Source: Candidatus Aminicenantes bacterium UBA4820 (GTDB lineage Bacteria > Acidobacteriota > UBA4820). Taken from it: 47,798 bases of DNA. Both the position numbers and the translations under genes were made by a program. The notes beneath the pieces were generated by a model, which was not told the DNA's origin, ran no database searches, and worked only from the letters and a program-made list of their open reading frames with translations. The stretch is taken from positions 1-47,798 of the forward strand of contig DHFQ01000128.1 of the NCBI GenBank assembly GCA_002402325.1. The letters run 5' to 3'. This document shows, piece after piece, positions 7,137-15,446 of this stretch (positions are counted from its first letter, which is position 1; each line of letters starts with the position of its first letter).

Positions 7137-9651
7137 GCAAAAAGGTTCAATAGTTCTTACAATAGCGATAATAATTCTAATTTGTGGACTGATTTCTGGA
7201 GTCGCAGTAGGGCTATATTTAACAAAAGGAATTCCAGAAGTTGATAGTCTTGCCTATAACCTTCCGATGGAAACAACAAAAGTTTATGGAAAGGATGGAA
7301 CCCTTCTTCAAGAATATGGAGTTGAAAAGAGAATTCTTGTAAATTACAGTGAGATTTCACCAAAATTTTTTGAGGCATTGATAGCGGTTGAGGATGAGAA
7401 TTTCTATAAACACCACGGAATTTCAGTCAAAGGTATAGTAAGGGCAGTGCTAAAAGATATTATTCAAAGGAAAGCGGGGCAAGGAGGATCCACGATTACT
7501 ATGCAACTTGCAAGGCAATATTTCCTTACTCCTGAAAAGACAATCACAAGAAAAATAAGGGAGATGATACTTGCTTTAAAAATTGAGAGAAGATACACAA
7601 AACAACAAATTCTTGAGATGTATGCAAATAAGGTTTGCTTTGGAAACGGTTATTACGGAATAGAGGCTGCATCAAAATACTACTTTGGCAAGAAGGCGAT
7701 TTCGCTTGATGTTGAAGAGGCGGCATTTCTTGCAGGCGTAGTCCAGAGACCCACATACTACTCACCAGGGAAATATCCCGATAGGGCAAAGGAAAGAAGA
7801 GACTGGGTTTTATTCAGAATGTATAAAACAGGAAAGATAAATTCTATGGAGTATGAAAATTTAAGAAAAAAGCCTCTTAAATTGCATAAATCACCGATTG
7901 AAAAAGGAGCGCAGGCATATCCTGCTGAAAGAGTCAGAATTTATCTTGAATCAAAGTATGGAGAGGAAGAAATTTACGAAAGAGGCTTGAGAGTCTATAC
8001 AACGATTGACCCAAAACTTCAGGAATTGGCGGTTAAAGCGATAAAGGAGGGGCTCAGAGATTATCAAAGAAGAAGGCCTTACAACAAAAAGAAATATAAA
8101 GATAAGGAAGTTGGTTCAACTGAAGAGTTTGAAGAGGGAGAATCCTACTGGGCAAAAGTTGATGATGTAAGTAGAGATGGAATGAGTGTTTCATTTAGCG
8201 ATAAAAGTTTTGAATTAAGAAAGGAAAATTTCAAATTTTTTCCATCAATAACCCCAGGTATTGTGTTTGATAAGGAAGACCTTGTGCTTATAAATGTTGC
8301 AAAAAAGGAGCCTCTTGAACTTCAACTTGATGCACCTTCTGAAGCCCAATCCGCACTTTTTTCTTTCAATGTGAAAACGGGAGAGGTTTATGCCCTTGTT
8401 GGCGGTTCCGATTTTTCTGAAACCATGTTCAATAGGGTTATGCAGGCTAAAAGGCAGACAGGTTCTGCCGTTAAACCTCTAATATACGCAGTTGCCTTCA
8501 GAGATAGCAAAAATATTTGTGATAGGGAACTTGACTCTCCTACACTTTTATTGTATGGAACAGAATCTCCTTCAGGGTTGTGTTCACAAGGGTACATCCC
8601 ACACGACTTTGACAGGGGATATTTTGGGCTTGTACCATTAAAACGAGCGATTGAACATTCAATAAATATTTGTGCAGTAAGAGTATTAAACGATATTGGC
8701 TATTCAAAAGTAATTGACTTTATGAAAAAGGTTCATATTACAACAGATTTAAAGCCCTATCCTTCAATGGCTCTGGGTGCTTTTGAAATAACTTTATGGG
8801 AACTGACGGCGGCTTACGGTGCATTTGCAAACAACGGTGTGTATGTAACTCCCTATTTTATTCAGAGGATTGAGGATAGAAGCGGGCAGATACTTGAAAG
8901 TTTTTCACCAAACTACGAAGAGGTTCTTGATAAAGATGTTGATTATATTCTCATTTCCGCAATGAAAGGTGTTATAAAAAGAGGCACTGCGGGAAGTGCG
9001 GCGAATATGAAAGGAAATTTTGCCGGAAAAACTGGAACGACAGATGATTACACCGATGCGTGGTTTATTGGCTTTAACCCCAATATTGTTACGGGAGTCT
9101 GGACGGGAAGGGATGACCACAAACCTTTAGGAAGCCTTGAAACAGGCTCAAGGGCAGCACTTCCAACATGGCGAAAGTTTATGGAAGTTGTAACTATAGG
9201 GCAAGAATCAGATGATTGGAAACCATCAGAGAACATAGTTTTTCTTCCCGTTTGCGGCGAAACAGGGCTGAGAGCGGGAATGGATTCCCCCTGCAAGATT
9301 ATCGTTGAAGAACCTTTCATAAAAGGAAGAGAACCACTTGTAGTTTGCAACTCATTGGAACATTTAAGATTGACCTTACCCTATTTTCTTCAGAGATACG
9401 ATTTAAAAAATAAAGATACCATAAAAATTCCCTCTTCAGACCTTGAAGAACTTTGTTCCTTGTATCCATCAACAATAGAAAGAGTTTCAAAAGAAAAAAT
9501 GAAGATAAATTGGGGTGGAGAAGGAAAAGTCTTTCAGGTAGAAATTCTTCCACCAAGAAATGAAAGGGCACCTGAGGCTGTCTTTGATAATTTGCCTTGC
9601 GAAGGTGATATAAGGTGCGGAGCGGAAGTGAAATATGTCCACAAGAAGTGA
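7129..9651 (+). CDS. mrcA: Penicillin-binding protein 1A (class A PBP)
   Basis: An 840-residue bifunctional peptidoglycan synthase. After a short cytosolic stretch and one TM helix (about residues 7-30) comes the GT51 domain with EDENFYKHHG (catalytic Glu near 88), QGGSTITMQLARQ and the RKIREMILALKIERRYTKQQIL segment. The transpeptidase domain has SAVK with nucleophile Ser446, SIN in EHSINICAV, and KTGT before TDAWFIGFNP. A C-terminal extension of about 130 residues follows. I prefer the ATG at 7129, which overlaps the upstream stop (ATGGATAA), over a TTG at 7111. No clear Shine-Dalgarno is present, so initiation is probably coupled. It acts at the outer face of the inner membrane. Confidence 0.93.
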   Translation: MDKQKGSIVLTIAIIILICGLISGVAVGLYLTKGIPEVDSLAYNLPMETTKVYGKDGTLLQEYGVEKRILVNYSEISPKFFEALIAVEDENFYKHHGISVKGIVRAVLKDIIQRKAGQGGSTITMQLARQYFLTPEKTITRKIREMILALKIERRYTKQQILEMYANKVCFGNGYYGIEAASKYYFGKKAISLDVEEAAFLAGVVQRPTYYSPGKYPDRAKERRDWVLFRMYKTGKINSMEYENLRKKPLKLHKSPIEKGAQAYPAERVRIYLESKYGEEEIYERGLRVYTTIDPKLQELAVKAIKEGLRDYQRRRPYNKKKYKDKEVGSTEEFEEGESYWAKVDDVSRDGMSVSFSDKSFELRKENFKFFPSITPGIVFDKEDLVLINVAKKEPLELQLDAPSEAQSALFSFNVKTGEVYALVGGSDFSETMFNRVMQAKRQTGSAVKPLIYAVAFRDSKNICDRELDSPTLLLYGTESPSGLCSQGYIPHDFDRGYFGLVPLKRAIEHSINICAVRVLNDIGYSKVIDFMKKVHITTDLKPYPSMALGAFEITLWELTAAYGAFANNGVYVTPYFIQRIEDRSGQILESFSPNYEEVLDKDVDYILISAMKGVIKRGTAGSAANMKGNFAGKTGTTDDYTDAWFIGFNPNIVTGVWTGRDDHKPLGSLETGSRAALPTWRKFMEVVTIGQESDDWKPSENIVFLPVCGETGLRAGMDSPCKIIVEEPFIKGREPLVVCNSLEHLRLTLPYFLQRYDLKNKDTIKIPSSDLEELCSLYPSTIERVSKEKMKINWGGEGKVFQVEILPPRNERAPEAVFDNLPCEGDIRCGAEVKYVHKK

Positions 9652-10669
9652 ACTTTTCGAATCACCATTTTATGAGAAATTGGATGAAAACAAATTAAGG
9701 TGCACCCTTTGTAACCACAGATGCGTAATAGTCGAAAATAAGAAGGGGATTTGCAATGTAAGAAAAAATGTTGGAGGAAAACTCTACTCTTTAAATAAGA
9801 ATCTATTTATTGCAATAAATATTGACCCAATTGAAAAAAAACCCCTATTTCATTTTTTACCCGGCTCTTTTTCCTTTTCACTTGCAACTATGGGGTGCAA
9901 CTTTAAATGTCGTTTCTGTCAAAACCATGAGATAAGCCAGATTGAGGAAAGGGAGGTAGTGGGAAATTTCTTTGAATCTAAGGAGATTGTTGAAAAGGCA
10001 ATAGAAGAGGGGTGCAGTTCAATTTCTTACACCTACACCGAGCCAACAATCTTTTTTGAAACTGCTTACGAAATAGGAGTTCTTGCCAGGAATAAAGGAT
10101 TAAAAAATATTTTTGTTACAAACGGATATATTTCAAAAGAAGCAACGCTAAAAGCAAAAGAGTTTCTTAATGCGGCGAATGTTGATTTAAAAAGTTTTAA
10201 GGAGGAGACCTACAAGAAATACTGCGGGGCAACTTTAAAAGGGGTTCTTGAAGGAATAGACAATCTTCTTGAAGCGGGATGCTTTATTGAAATAACTACT
10301 CTTATAGTGCCGGGAGTCAATGATGGTGAGGATGAATTAAGGGCAATAGCAAAGTTCATTGCTTCCCGTTCAAAAGAAATTCCGTGGCATATTTCAAGAT
10401 TCTTCCCAAATTATAAGATGGAAAACTGCCATTCAACGCCACTTCCAACCATTGAGAAAGCATTTAAAATAGGCAAGGAAGAAGGGCTTGAGTATGTTTA
10501 TAAAGGAAATGTATGGGGAGAGGGAGAAAACACCTATTGTCCCGAATGCGGTGCTCTTTTGGTTGAAAGAAGGGGATTTGAAGTTTTAAAAAATTTGGTT
10601 GATAATGGAATCTGTTTTAGTTGTGGTAAAAAGATAAATGGTTTCTTTAGGAGGCAAAATGGCTTTTAA
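9635..10669 (+). CDS. amrS: AmmeMemoRadiSam-system radical SAM enzyme (AmrS-like)
   Basis: A 344-residue radical SAM protein. The [4Fe-4S] motif is CNFKCRFCQN (CxxxCxxC), preceded by LATMG, with KCTLCNHRCVI-type cysteines in the N-terminus (CTLCNHRC) and IEKKPLFHFLPG as in AmrS/PflA-like proteins. SISYTYTEPTIFFE and the later NVDLKSF and ITTLIVPGVND match the same group. The C-terminus adds a zinc ribbon (CPECG with a distant CFSCG). The family normally travels with AMMECR1 and MEMO proteins, neither of which is in this window, and its substrate is undefined. It overlaps PBP1A by 17 nt and ExbD by 11 nt. Confidence 0.85.
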   Translation: MSTRSELFESPFYEKLDENKLRCTLCNHRCVIVENKKGICNVRKNVGGKLYSLNKNLFIAINIDPIEKKPLFHFLPGSFSFSLATMGCNFKCRFCQNHEISQIEEREVVGNFFESKEIVEKAIEEGCSSISYTYTEPTIFFETAYEIGVLARNKGLKNIFVTNGYISKEATLKAKEFLNAANVDLKSFKEETYKKYCGATLKGVLEGIDNLLEAGCFIEITTLIVPGVNDGEDELRAIAKFIASRSKEIPWHISRFFPNYKMENCHSTPLPTIEKAFKIGKEEGLEYVYKGNVWGEGENTYCPECGALLVERRGFEVLKNLVDNGICFSCGKKINGFFRRQNGF

Positions 10670-11084
10670 TTCTTTAAGAGATGAAGGTTCGCCCGTATCC
10701 GATATAAATGTTACACCGCTTGTTGATGTTATGCTTGTCTTGCTAATAATTTTTATGATAACAACACCACTTTTTGAAAGAGGGATAGATGTAAATTTGC
10801 CCCAATCTCAAACGACCAACATAAGCGGAAGTGAGAGAATAATACTAACGATTCCTCAAGATAAAAACTATGTCTATTTTAATTCTCAACCTGTCAACAG
10901 AAATCTTTTAAAAAGTTATCTTGAACAGATTTTTGCGGGAAGGCAGGATAAGACGATTTACCTCTTTGCAGATAAAAATGTGCCTTACGGTGATGTAATA
11001 AATATCATTGATGAGGTAAAACTTGCCGGAATTGACACAGTGGGACTTGCAACGGAGCCTTCAGAACAAAATAATAAGAAGTAA
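10659..11084 (+). CDS. exbD: ExbD/TolR-family biopolymer transport protein
   Basis: A 141-residue inner-membrane protein that, with ExbB/TolQ, couples the proton gradient to TonB or TolA. One N-terminal TM helix (LVDVMLVLLIIFMITTPLF) carries the essential family Asp in INVTPLVDVML, followed by a periplasmic domain ending around DTVGLATEP. I place the start at the ATG at 10659 because AGGAGGCAAA precedes it directly; an earlier frame to 10638 lacks support. Overlaps amrS by 11 nt and is followed by tonB after 2 nt. Its obligate partner ExbB/TolQ is not in the window. Confidence 0.88.
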   Translation: MAFNSLRDEGSPVSDINVTPLVDVMLVLLIIFMITTPLFERGIDVNLPQSQTTNISGSERIILTIPQDKNYVYFNSQPVNRNLLKSYLEQIFAGRQDKTIYLFADKNVPYGDVINIIDEVKLAGIDTVGLATEPSEQNNKK

Positions 11085-11086
11085 AG

Positions 11087-11803
11087 ATGACAGGGACTCT
11101 TCCCAGGCCTGTCAAGTCTTTTCCTTTTCATCAAAAGCAAAGAAACACATTCCCTCTTGCTATTATAGTTTCAACGATCGTTCATTTTTCATTTCTTTTT
11201 TTTCTGATCAATCAGGGGATAATATTTTCAAATATAGAAAAGAAAGATGTATTCATTGAGGTGAAAATTGTTGAACTTCCCTACGGAACGGGTGGTGCTT
11301 TATACGGCACTCCCGGCGGGAAATATGAATCAAGAAGCGTTGAAGCAAACACTCAAAAAGAAAAGCCCAAATTAACCCTTAAAGGCAAAGAGGAGAAAAA
11401 AGTCGAAGGAAAAAGCCCAATAAAAAACGGCGATGAAAAAGGTGTTGCCGTAGGACTTGGAGGAAAAGGTGTAGTTGGGCTTGGAGGAAAACAAAAGGGT
11501 CTACTTCTTGATGCCGCTGATTTTCCCTACGAGTGGTATAAGGCAAGGCTTGAGCAAACATTGAAGGCTAACTGGAGAAAGCCTTTGATGAACAAAAAAC
11601 TTGCCACATCAGTTCACTTTACAATACTTGACTCGGGGCGAATAGAAGATTTAAGAATAGTCAAGTCAAGTGGAAACAGCGAGTTTGACAAATCCGTTTT
11701 AAATGCAATTTATGATTCTGTTCCCTTTCCAAAATTCCCACCTCAATACACATCAGATAAACTTGGAGTTTTATACACATTTGAACTTGAAAAAGAAGAT
11801 TAA
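11087..11803 (+). CDS. tonB: TonB-like energy transducer
   Basis: A 238-residue protein with TonB/TolA architecture. A basic cytosolic N-terminus (about 20 aa) precedes one TM helix (LAIIVSTIVHFSFLFFLINQG, containing the SxxxH-like S-T-I-V-H). A charged linker follows, with a glycine repeat (VGLGGKGVVGLGG) instead of the common Pro-Lys repeats. The C-terminal domain (about residues 150-235) has YKARLEQTLKANWRKP, VHFTILDSGRIEDLRIVKSSG, FDKSVLNAI and PFPKFPP, diagnostic for TonB. It would transmit ExbB/ExbD energy to outer-membrane receptors. Directly downstream of exbD and the last gene of the operon. Confidence 0.88.
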   Translation: MTGTLPRPVKSFPFHQKQRNTFPLAIIVSTIVHFSFLFFLINQGIIFSNIEKKDVFIEVKIVELPYGTGGALYGTPGGKYESRSVEANTQKEKPKLTLKGKEEKKVEGKSPIKNGDEKGVAVGLGGKGVVGLGGKQKGLLLDAADFPYEWYKARLEQTLKANWRKPLMNKKLATSVHFTILDSGRIEDLRIVKSSGNSEFDKSVLNAIYDSVPFPKFPPQYTSDKLGVLYTFELEKED

Positions 11804-12018
11804 ATCCTCAACTTCCTCCTCCCATCTCAGGGGATGCTGGGAGGGGTTAAAACTTGTAGGAAACCCGCTCTTGTTCTCCCCCTGCGAGGAGGAGATTCTT
11901 CTTTTTATCCTGAAAGGAGGGGATGGTTCTTCTGTGGCTACCACCATTTTGCAATATATTTTTCTTTCATTGAAAGTCCAATGTCCAGAATATGTCTTTT
12001 GTCGAAGTGTCCATTCTT
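11804..12018. repeat. Intergenic region with CCTCC/GGAGG hairpins
   Basis: This 215-bp convergent gap between tonB and the lytic transglycosylase is locally GC-richer than its surroundings and holds several inverted repeats: CCTCCC at 11818-11823 with GGGAGG at 11839-11844, TCTCC at 11875-11879 with GGAGA at 11891-11895, and TCCT/AGGA at 11908-11918. It contains no convincing gene. It may be a dispersed repeat element or a bidirectional termination zone. Confidence 0.45.
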
Positions 12019-12642
12019 CTAAAGAAATGGATAGATTGAAAGAATTTTTGCCACGTATGATTTTGTCTCTTCAATTTCAGGAATACCGTTTGCGTTAACA
12101 ACCCTTCTAAGACCAGCATTGTATGCTGCGAGTGCAAGCCCAAGGTCTCCCGAACAGGCATCAAGCAATCTTTTTAAATACCTTACTCCCGCGAATATAT
12201 TTTCTTTTGGGTCAAAGACATTTTTTACTTTTTCGTCTTTTACAACAGAAGGCATAAGTTGCATAAGTCCCTTTGCCCCTTTTGGAGAAACAGCCTTCGG
12301 ATTAAAGTTTGATTCAACTTTTATAACCGCAGCAACCAATTTGACATCAAGTTGCTCCTGCTGACAGGCTTTTGCTATTATTTCTCTATAGGGGATTTCT
12401 TTGGGAAGAGATTTTTCTGGTTCGACATCTTCTTTTGGTGGGACATATCCAGAATAGGAAACAAGAATCAAATCTTTAGGGCAGCCAAGTTTGTTTCCAC
12501 CGGGAAGAAAAATTGTTGCGTAGTTGCCTTCGTATTCAATCTTTTCTGCCACGAGTGTCTTCTCTGATGTGAAAACAACAAGTTCCATTGAAAAAAGATT
12601 TAAAGATAAAGTTAAAAGGAAAAGCAAAAAGATTTTTTTCAT
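12019..12642 (-). CDS. Lytic transglycosylase (SLT domain)
   Basis: A 207-residue secreted peptidoglycan-cleaving enzyme. The N-terminal signal peptide is MKKIFLLFLLTLSLNLFS. A small segment resembling a DUF4124-like or SH3-like strand region precedes the SLT domain (about residues 85-205). The catalytic Glu lies in IKVESNFNPKAVSPKGAKG, followed by the family LMQLMP, ENIFAGVRYLKRLL and LALAAYNAG motifs. It cleaves the MurNAc-GlcNAc bond to give 1,6-anhydro products. It overlaps the unknown upstream gene by 4 nt and ends the minus-strand operon that begins at 17243. Confidence 0.9.
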   Translation of the reverse strand: MKKIFLLFLLTLSLNLFSMELVVFTSEKTLVAEKIEYEGNYATIFLPGGNKLGCPKDLILVSYSGYVPPKEDVEPEKSLPKEIPYREIIAKACQQEQLDVKLVAAVIKVESNFNPKAVSPKGAKGLMQLMPSVVKDEKVKNVFDPKENIFAGVRYLKRLLDACSGDLGLALAAYNAGLRRVVNANGIPEIEETKSYVAKILSIYPFL

Positions 12643-13442
12643 ATCAAATCCGCAAGAGTCCCAAAAAATCTATCTGAACCACTTTTTGCTGTAACCACAT
12701 AACTTTTATCAATAAGCAAATTTGGGACATCCTCTGGTTCAATGTTTTTGTAGATTAAAGAAACTGTTGCTGACATTCCCCTCTCTTTTTGAAGAAAATG
12801 GATTAAAGTTTTCAAAAGTTTATAATTTATCTTTTTTGTTTTTTCTTTTGAAGATGATCTGCCGGTAAGTTTATTGAGAGCGCTTGTCCAGAATGTATTT
12901 TTTTTGGGAGAGATGCCATTATATTTTTCAAATATTTCTATAAATCTTTTTAAATTCTCTTCTGAAACATACTCCATAACAGCAATTGAAGGAGAGGTCG
13001 GGTCAGAAGTCAAATAGAGTGCCGTGTAAATTCCCGGCTTATCCCATTTGATTGTTGGATCCACAGGTTCTACAGCAGAACCTGTAACAAGCCCGTATCT
13101 TGGATCAATTCTAAATAGAACGCTCTCTTTTTGAGCCACAAGATAATCTCTTAATCTTTTTGAAAGAGGGATTATGGCTCTGCTCGCTTCACTACTTGTT
13201 GAAACGATTATGAAGGTTTCAAGGATATCGCTTAAAGTTTCAAGTTCATCGAGAAGATAAATGGAAAGTTTTACTGGCGTTTCAAGATTTTCTCCCTGCC
13301 ACAAAGATTCAAGTTTTGCCTCTTTTAAAAATGTTTGTCTTGGAAGAAATCCAGTCCTTACATCTTTTTCATATTGCAAAAGAATTGTAAGGAAATCATC
13401 AAGTGGGAAATTGTCTATTCTTAAGGTCGAACCTTCTGCCAA
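12639..13442 (-). CDS. Hypothetical protein, 267 aa
   Basis: I do not recognise this protein. It starts with TTG at 13442, five bases after a TCTGGAGG ribosome site. The first 110 residues look helical and acidic (FLTILLQYEKD, LSIYLLDELETLSDILETF). A middle region has RIDPRYGLVTGSAVEPVDP and IYTALYLTSDPTSPSIAVMEYVSEENLKRF, and a basic segment near residue 190 (GRSSSKEKTKK) leads to a C-terminal domain ending SGSDRFFGTLADLI. No signal peptide or TM segment is evident. It sits between tsaE (31 nt away) and the lytic transglycosylase (4-nt overlap), so it is co-transcribed with both. Confidence 0.75.
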   Translation of the reverse strand: MAEGSTLRIDNFPLDDFLTILLQYEKDVRTGFLPRQTFLKEAKLESLWQGENLETPVKLSIYLLDELETLSDILETFIIVSTSSEASRAIIPLSKRLRDYLVAQKESVLFRIDPRYGLVTGSAVEPVDPTIKWDKPGIYTALYLTSDPTSPSIAVMEYVSEENLKRFIEIFEKYNGISPKKNTFWTSALNKLTGRSSSKEKTKKINYKLLKTLIHFLQKERGMSATVSLIYKNIEPEDVPNLLIDKSYVVTAKSGSDRFFGTLADLI

Positions 13443-13473
13443 AAAAACCTCCAGATTAAAATATGGACTATCT

Positions 13474-13908
13474 TTAAGAATTTGTCAAATTTTCAATAAT
13501 AATTTTTCTGTTTTTATTCAGGAAAAACTTTATGACTATTACATTTCTTGATGAAGTTCTAAAAAGTTTTTCGGCGATTTTATACCACTCAACCACAACG
13601 AGACCTTTCCCTGATAAAAGTTCATCAAGCCCTAATGAATAAAGGTCGCTAACCTTTTCAATTCTGAAAAGGTCTATGTGGTAAATCTCCTTTCCTTCCT
13701 TTGAAATATAATGCTGGACAATTGTAAAGGAGGGGCTTGAGACATCATTTTCATTAAATTTAAGATGCTTTGCAAGAAATTTTACAAAGGTAGTTTTCCC
13801 TGCTCCAAGTTCCCCATCAAGCAAAATTATCTCATCAAAAGAGATTTTTTTTGCCAACTCTCTTGCAACTTTTTCAGTATCCTTCAAAGAATTTATTTCA
13901 TATTCCAT
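13474..13908 (-). CDS. tsaE: tRNA threonylcarbamoyladenosine biosynthesis ATPase TsaE
   Basis: A 144-residue P-loop ATPase that works with TsaB, TsaD and TsaC in forming t6A37 on ANN-decoding tRNAs. Walker A is GELGAGKTTF (near residues 32-41), and SSPSFTIVQHY, HIDLFRIE and the Walker-B-like VVVEWYKIAE complete the family pattern. The length is normal. It overlaps the upstream NAD(P)HX repair gene by 11 nt, a neighbourhood (nnr-tsaE) seen in many bacteria. TsaB and TsaD are not in the window. Cytosolic. Confidence 0.93.
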   Translation of the reverse strand: MEYEINSLKDTEKVARELAKKISFDEIILLDGELGAGKTTFVKFLAKHLKFNENDVSSPSFTIVQHYISKEGKEIYHIDLFRIEKVSDLYSLGLDELLSGKGLVVVEWYKIAEKLFRTSSRNVIVIKFFLNKNRKIIIENLTNS

Positions 13909-15445
13909 TTCTGAGTTTTGATTCTGTAAGGGGAAGATTATTTGCTACATCTGAGGCGAGGATTCCATAACCAGTTTCTTTGAAAACAAACTGAGAAGAC
14001 AAACCGTGAAAGTATGCTCCTATCGATGCTGAATCAAAAGGGTTAATCTTTCTTGATAACAATGCACCAATTATTCCTGTCAAAACATCGCCCATTCCCG
14101 CACCCGCCATGTAACTTCCACCTGTTGAGTTTATCCTTAAAAAGCCGTTTTTATCTGCAATTAAAGATTTGTAGCCCTTCAAAAGAAGCGTTACCCCCCA
14201 CTTTTGAGCATACTCTGTTACAAGTTTATACCTGCTTGATAAAACATCTCTGGCACTTAAATCTAAAAGCCTTCCAAACTCTCCAGGGTGTGGAGTAAGA
14301 ACCCTTTCGCCCTTTTTATTTGAGAGTAAATCGCTTCTTTTAGAAAAGGCGTTTAAACCATCAGCGTCAACAACCATAGGAATTTTCGTCTCTGAATAAA
14401 GTTTTCTTGATAATTCAGAAGTTTCTTCTTCAGTTGAAATGCCTGGTCCAATTGCCACTGCATCAACATTTTCAATGAAATTTAACAAAATATTGAACGA
14501 GTTTAAAGAAATCTTTCCACTATCGGTTTCTTTAAGAGGAAGAGTCATCGCCTCTGGAACAGAAGAGGTTACAAAAGGGCACAAAGACTCAGTTGTTGCG
14601 ACTGTTACAAGCCCTGCACCGCTTCTTAAAGCGCCCTTTGCGGTTAGGATTGATGCTCCCAATTTTCCTCTTCCACCTGCTATGATTAAAAGATGCCCCA
14701 GATTTCCTTTATGGATATTTTTTCCTCTTTCGGGGAAAAATCTTCTTGCAAATTCAAAATCAATTAGTTGTGAATGGGGGGAAATCTTTTCAAACGCCCT
14801 ATCTGAAAGCCCAATCTCAACCTTTATTACTTCACCGCAAAACTCTTCACACTCTGGAGAGGCAAGCGGAAGTTTCAATCCCCCCAATGTTACCGTCAAA
14901 TCAGCCCTGACAGCAATTTGAGAAGGAAGGAAAGAATCACCCGAAAGACCACTTGGAATGTCCACTGAAACGACATTTGTCTTATGTGAATTTATTTGTT
15001 CAATTATTTTTTTATAAAATCCCTGAACCTCCCCCTTTGTTCCTGTTCCCAGAAGAGCATCAACGACTATCTTTGATCTCTTAAGATAACTTGAAAGGTC
15101 ATTTATAAAATCATCCTCATTTTGAAGAAGATGAACTTCTCCATCGTAATTTTCAAATTGAATTTTTGAATCCCTTGAGAGATCCTCCTTTTTTGCCGCT
15201 AAAAATAAAATTGGCGAAAACTTTAAATGGTGAAGGATTCTTGCAACGCAAATCCCGTCTCCGCCATTATTTCCCTTTCCAGAAATTATGAGACACCTTT
15301 TTATCTCATCTTCGCTAAAATTTTTAAGGATTTCATTAACCACCGCCTTTGCAGCGTTTTCCATCAAATACAAAGATGGAACACTCTCCTCTTCAATTGT
15401 TATCCTGTCAATCTCCTGCATCTGTCTTGATGTGTAAATATTCAT
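13898..15445 (-). CDS. nnr: Bifunctional NAD(P)H-hydrate epimerase/dehydratase (NnrE-NnrD)
   Basis: A 515-residue fusion that repairs hydrated NAD(P)H. The N-terminal YjeF_N epimerase domain (about 1-215) has ISGKGNNGGDG and VDIPSGLSGD. The C-terminal dehydratase domain, of ribokinase-like fold, has GAGLVTVAT, AIGPGIST, MVVDADGLNAFS, LTPHPGEFGRLL and the GAGMGDVLTGIIGALL phosphate-binding motif. I place the start at the ATG at 15445, one base after the upstream stop (a GTG at 15457 is in frame but overlaps the preceding gene), with GGTGG upstream as ribosome site. It overlaps tsaE by 11 nt. Confidence 0.93.
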   Translation of the reverse strand: MNIYTSRQMQEIDRITIEEESVPSLYLMENAAKAVVNEILKNFSEDEIKRCLIISGKGNNGGDGICVARILHHLKFSPILFLAAKKEDLSRDSKIQFENYDGEVHLLQNEDDFINDLSSYLKRSKIVVDALLGTGTKGEVQGFYKKIIEQINSHKTNVVSVDIPSGLSGDSFLPSQIAVRADLTVTLGGLKLPLASPECEEFCGEVIKVEIGLSDRAFEKISPHSQLIDFEFARRFFPERGKNIHKGNLGHLLIIAGGRGKLGASILTAKGALRSGAGLVTVATTESLCPFVTSSVPEAMTLPLKETDSGKISLNSFNILLNFIENVDAVAIGPGISTEEETSELSRKLYSETKIPMVVDADGLNAFSKRSDLLSNKKGERVLTPHPGEFGRLLDLSARDVLSSRYKLVTEYAQKWGVTLLLKGYKSLIADKNGFLRINSTGGSYMAGAGMGDVLTGIIGALLSRKINPFDSASIGAYFHGLSSQFVFKETGYGILASDVANNLPLTESKLRNGI

Positions 15446-15446
15446 C

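Noticed and set aside
14439..14921. Long plus-strand open frame opposite the NAD(P)HX repair gene
   Set aside because: The minus-strand product has full family motifs here; the plus frame has no ribosome site and no recognisable domain.
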